Source: Deltaproteobacteria bacterium
Lineage (GTDB): Bacteria; Myxococcota_A; UBA9042; PHBI01
Reading direction: 5' to 3'
Length of the DNA stretch: 35,790 nt
NCBI GenBank assembly: GCA_011526585.1
Contig: WYBB01000157.1
Span: forward strand, 1 to 35,790
Shown here one piece after another: positions 34,177 to 35,790 of this stretch; the first letter of the stretch is position 1, and every line of letters starts with the position of its first letter. A program made the position numbers and the translations under genes. The notes under the pieces are model-generated. The model ran no database searches and was not told the DNA's origin. It saw only the letters and a list, made by a program, of their open reading frames with translations.

Positions 34177-35409
34177 ATGAGCGACGCCCCGCGCATCACG
34201 CCGATCGACGACCTCGACTGGCGCCTCGTCCCGAGCCCCGCCTTCGTCGTCGACCGGCGCCTCCTCCGCAGGAACGCCGAGATCCTCGGGCGCGTGCGCC
34301 AGGACGCCGGCTGCAAGGTCCTGCTCGCGCTCAAGGGCTTCGCGATGTGGTCGACCTTCGACGAGATCGCGCCGCACCTCGACGGCGCATGCGCCTCGGG
34401 CCCGATCGAGGCCGAGCTCGCACGCCGCGAGTTCTGCCGAGGGCAGCCCGCTTCGCGGGCCCTCGCGGACGACTCCCCGCGCGGCGGCCACGAGGTGCAC
34501 ACCTACGCGCCGGCGTTCTCCGAGGTCGACCTCGCCGAGACCCTGCCGCTGACCGATCACCTCGTCTTCAACTCGCCGTCGCAGCTCGCACGCCACCTGC
34601 CCGCCGTCGACGCCTACCGCGCCGCCAGCGGCCGCCACATCGAGGTCGGCCTGCGCGTCAACCCCGAGTACTCCGAGGTCGAGGTCGCGCTCTACGATCC
34701 CTGCGCGCCCGGCTCGCGCCTGGGCTCGACCCGCGCCGCCATCGGTCCCGACCTGCCGGCCGGCGTCGACGGCCTGCACTTCCACGCGCTCTGCGAGCAG
34801 GGCTCGGCGACCTTCGCGCGCGTGCTCGCGCACGTCGAGGCGAGGTTCGGCGACTGGTTCCCGAAGATCCGCTGGCTCAACTGCGGCGGCGGCCACTGGA
34901 TCACCAAGCCCGACTACGACCGCGATCTGCTCGTGCAGACGATCCTCGATCTGCGCCGACGCCACCCGCACCTCACGATCTATCTCGAGCCGGGCGAGGC
35001 CGCTGCGGTCGACACCGGCGTGCTCGTCGCCAGCGTGCTCGACATCCACCAGAGCGGCGACGTGCGCCTCGCGCTCCTCGACGTGTCGGCGACCTGCCAC
35101 ATGCCCGACGTGCTCGAGATGCCGTACCGCCCGACGATCCACGGCGCCGCCGATCCCGGTGTGCACCCGCACACCTACCGCCTGGGCGGCCCGACCTGCC
35201 TCGCCGGCGACGTGCTCGGCGACTGGTCCTTCCCCGCGCCGCTCGCGCCCGGCGATCGTGTGGTCTTCGCCGACATGGCCCACTACACCATGGTCAAGAC
35301 CACGATGTTCAACGGCGTCAAGCACCCGGCGCTCGCGACCTGGGATGGCGAGCGCCTCGAGATCGTGCGGCGTTTCGGCTACGCGGATTTTCGCGATCGC
35401 TTGTCCTGA
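34177..35409 (+). CDS. nspC: Carboxynorspermidine decarboxylase with an in-frame palindromic insertion
   Basis: 410 residues, PLP enzyme of the alanine-racemase-fold decarboxylases; removes CO2 from carboxy(nor)spermidine to give (nor)spermidine. Seen: PLP Lys in LLALKGF (K53), phosphate loop CGGGHWITKPDYD, EPGEAA, CHMPDVLEMPYRP and the active-site GGPTCLAGD. Odd: about 17 residues (87-103, CRGQPASRALADDSPRG) interrupt the normal EEFG-x-EVHTYAPA junction. They are encoded by a DNA palindrome at 34438-34465. The start lies 4 bases after the dehydrogenase stop without a clear ribosome site, so it is probably coupled to it. This enzyme and its partner make a complete two-step route. Confidence 0.93.
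   Translation: MSDAPRITPIDDLDWRLVPSPAFVVDRRLLRRNAEILGRVRQDAGCKVLLALKGFAMWSTFDEIAPHLDGACASGPIEAELARREFCRGQPASRALADDSPRGGHEVHTYAPAFSEVDLAETLPLTDHLVFNSPSQLARHLPAVDAYRAASGRHIEVGLRVNPEYSEVEVALYDPCAPGSRLGSTRAAIGPDLPAGVDGLHFHALCEQGSATFARVLAHVEARFGDWFPKIRWLNCGGGHWITKPDYDRDLLVQTILDLRRRHPHLTIYLEPGEAAAVDTGVLVASVLDIHQSGDVRLALLDVSATCHMPDVLEMPYRPTIHGAADPGVHPHTYRLGGPTCLAGDVLGDWSFPAPLAPGDRVVFADMAHYTMVKTTMFNGVKHPALATWDGERLEIVRRFGYADFRDRLS
34438..34465 (+). repeat. Palindromic element inside nspC
   Basis: GCCCGC (34446-34451) and GCGGGC (34455-34460) form a 6-bp stem with a TTC loop. An outer stem CGAGG (34438-34442) and CCTCG (34461-34465) stacks on it with a 3-base bulge. The element sits exactly at the point where nspC has extra residues. 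Confidence 0.7.
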
Positions 35410-35426
35410 CGTCGTCCTATCGTCTC

Positions 35427-35474
35427 CCGTGCCCGTGCCCGTGCCCCTGCCCGTGCCTGTGCCCGTGCCTTTGC
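35427..35474. repeat. Hexanucleotide array with G-quadruplex potential
   Basis: Eight tandem hexamers, mostly CCGTGC with variants CCCTGC, CTGTGC and CTTTGC, starting 17 bases after the nspC stop. The minus strand has repeated GGG tracts separated by 3-base CAC loops, which meets the usual G-quadruplex pattern. Confidence 0.85.
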
Positions 35475-35552
35475 CTCATGGGTTTCGCTGCGCGGGCTGG
35501 AGGCCGGGGTTCAACACGTTTCGCCGCTTCGTCGCGGACGTCAGACGTGGGT

Positions 35553-35668
35553 GGCGGCTCGCGCTCGTGGGGAGGCCGACCGCTCCCGGTTCCGCTCCGT
35601 CGCCCCCGTTGGGGGGCGTCGGAGCTCCACGAGGTCGCGGTCGACCTCTCCCACTTCGCGCGGCCGCC
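35553..35668. repeat. 116-bp imperfect inverted repeat downstream of nspC
   Basis: The last 381 bases have no credible gene. Arms of about 55 bases pair around a GTTG loop at 35608-35611. The inner part is nearly perfect (GCTCCG-T-CGCCCCC at 35594-35607 with GGGGGCG-T-CGGAGC at 35612-35625). The outer part pairs in blocks (GGCGGC, CGCGC, GTGGG, CGACCGC). The right arm can alternatively fold by itself (GAGGTCG 35631-35637 with CGACCTC 35642-35648). Such a structure could be a dispersed palindromic element, a folded RNA or a transcript end. Confidence 0.75.
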
Positions 35669-35710
35669 TGCGTCGGATCCGGGGGCAGCAATGTTGGGTG
35701 GCCGGAGTAA

Positions 35711-35750
35711 GGGGCGATGGCTCGCGCGTTGGCGCGCGACCCAACGCCCC
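35711..35750. repeat. 40-base near-perfect hairpin at the right edge
   Basis: GGGGCG (35711-35716), TGG (35718-35720) and TCGCGCG (35722-35728) pair with CGCGCGA (35733-35739), CCA (35741-35743) and CGCCCC (35745-35750). That is 16 pairs, two single mismatches and a TTGG loop. No T-run follows, so it resembles a repetitive extragenic palindrome more than a terminator. Confidence 0.75.
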
Positions 35751-35790
35751 TGATCGGTCCTGCGGACGTAGCCTTTCGCGCACTTCCTGC

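Noticed and set aside
35476..35783. Short minus-strand frames at the right edge
   Set aside because: They overlap the hairpins, lack ribosome sites and have composition typical of non-coding GC-rich DNA.

Overview
The window is uniformly GC-rich, tightly packed chromosomal DNA. It looks like a member of the Myxococcota (former Deltaproteobacteria). Reasons: many small and large lipoproteins with a clear lipobox; Myxococcus-type Cys-rich (DUF4215-like) and MopE-like repeats; a 1565-residue secreted protein ending in a MYXO-CTERM-like tail; an OmpA protein with thrombospondin type-3 repeats; and the carboxynorspermidine route to polyamines. The genus cannot be told from the sequence alone.

Layout. 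1-6295 (minus): a giant Ig-like-repeat lipoprotein and a Cys-rich lipoprotein with a VolA/Pla-1-like lipase domain. 6437-12098: pgsA, a 1168-residue TPR protein (minus) and a FadL-like outer-membrane porin. 12112-16370: an 80-residue unknown, a RibBA-type riboflavin enzyme whose RibB half has lost its active site, the minus-strand operon rpoZ - lipoprotein - tmk, and a stand-alone response regulator. 16404-17548: tRNA-Gly(CCC) with promoter and terminator, a higBA toxin-antitoxin pair with two tandem operator palindromes, and a short decayed gene remnant; this is the only clearly accessory patch. 17549-20295 (minus): a c-type cytochrome lipoprotein coupled to a five-CHRD-domain lipoprotein. 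20489-25700 (minus): a probable four-gene operon of OmpA/TSP3 protein, two lipoproteins and a DCC-lipase-maturation-factor fusion. 25849-32593 (plus): the MYXO-CTERM repeat protein, translationally coupled to an atypical SDR, then an MGAT-like acyltransferase. 32964-35409: carboxynorspermidine dehydrogenase and decarboxylase, flanked on both sides by non-coding DNA with long inverted repeats.

Functional themes. Much of the window serves the cell envelope: phospholipid synthesis (pgsA, acyltransferase), lipid transport or breakdown (FadL-like porin, lipase), disulfide/lipase folding (DCC-LMF), and surface display. The housekeeping genes (rpoZ, tmk, ribBA, tRNA-Gly, polyamine genes) are scattered between.

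The most interesting signals are the active-site-dead RibB domain in ribBA; a repeated four-histidine signature in the giant lipoprotein; a palindromic in-frame insertion in nspC; two long inverted-repeat structures bracketing the polyamine genes; tandem higBA operators overlapping an apparently leaderless start; and a repeated TANNNT motif about 13 bases before several start codons that lack Shine-Dalgarno sequences. No CRISPR array, prophage, complete transposon or secondary-metabolite cluster was seen.
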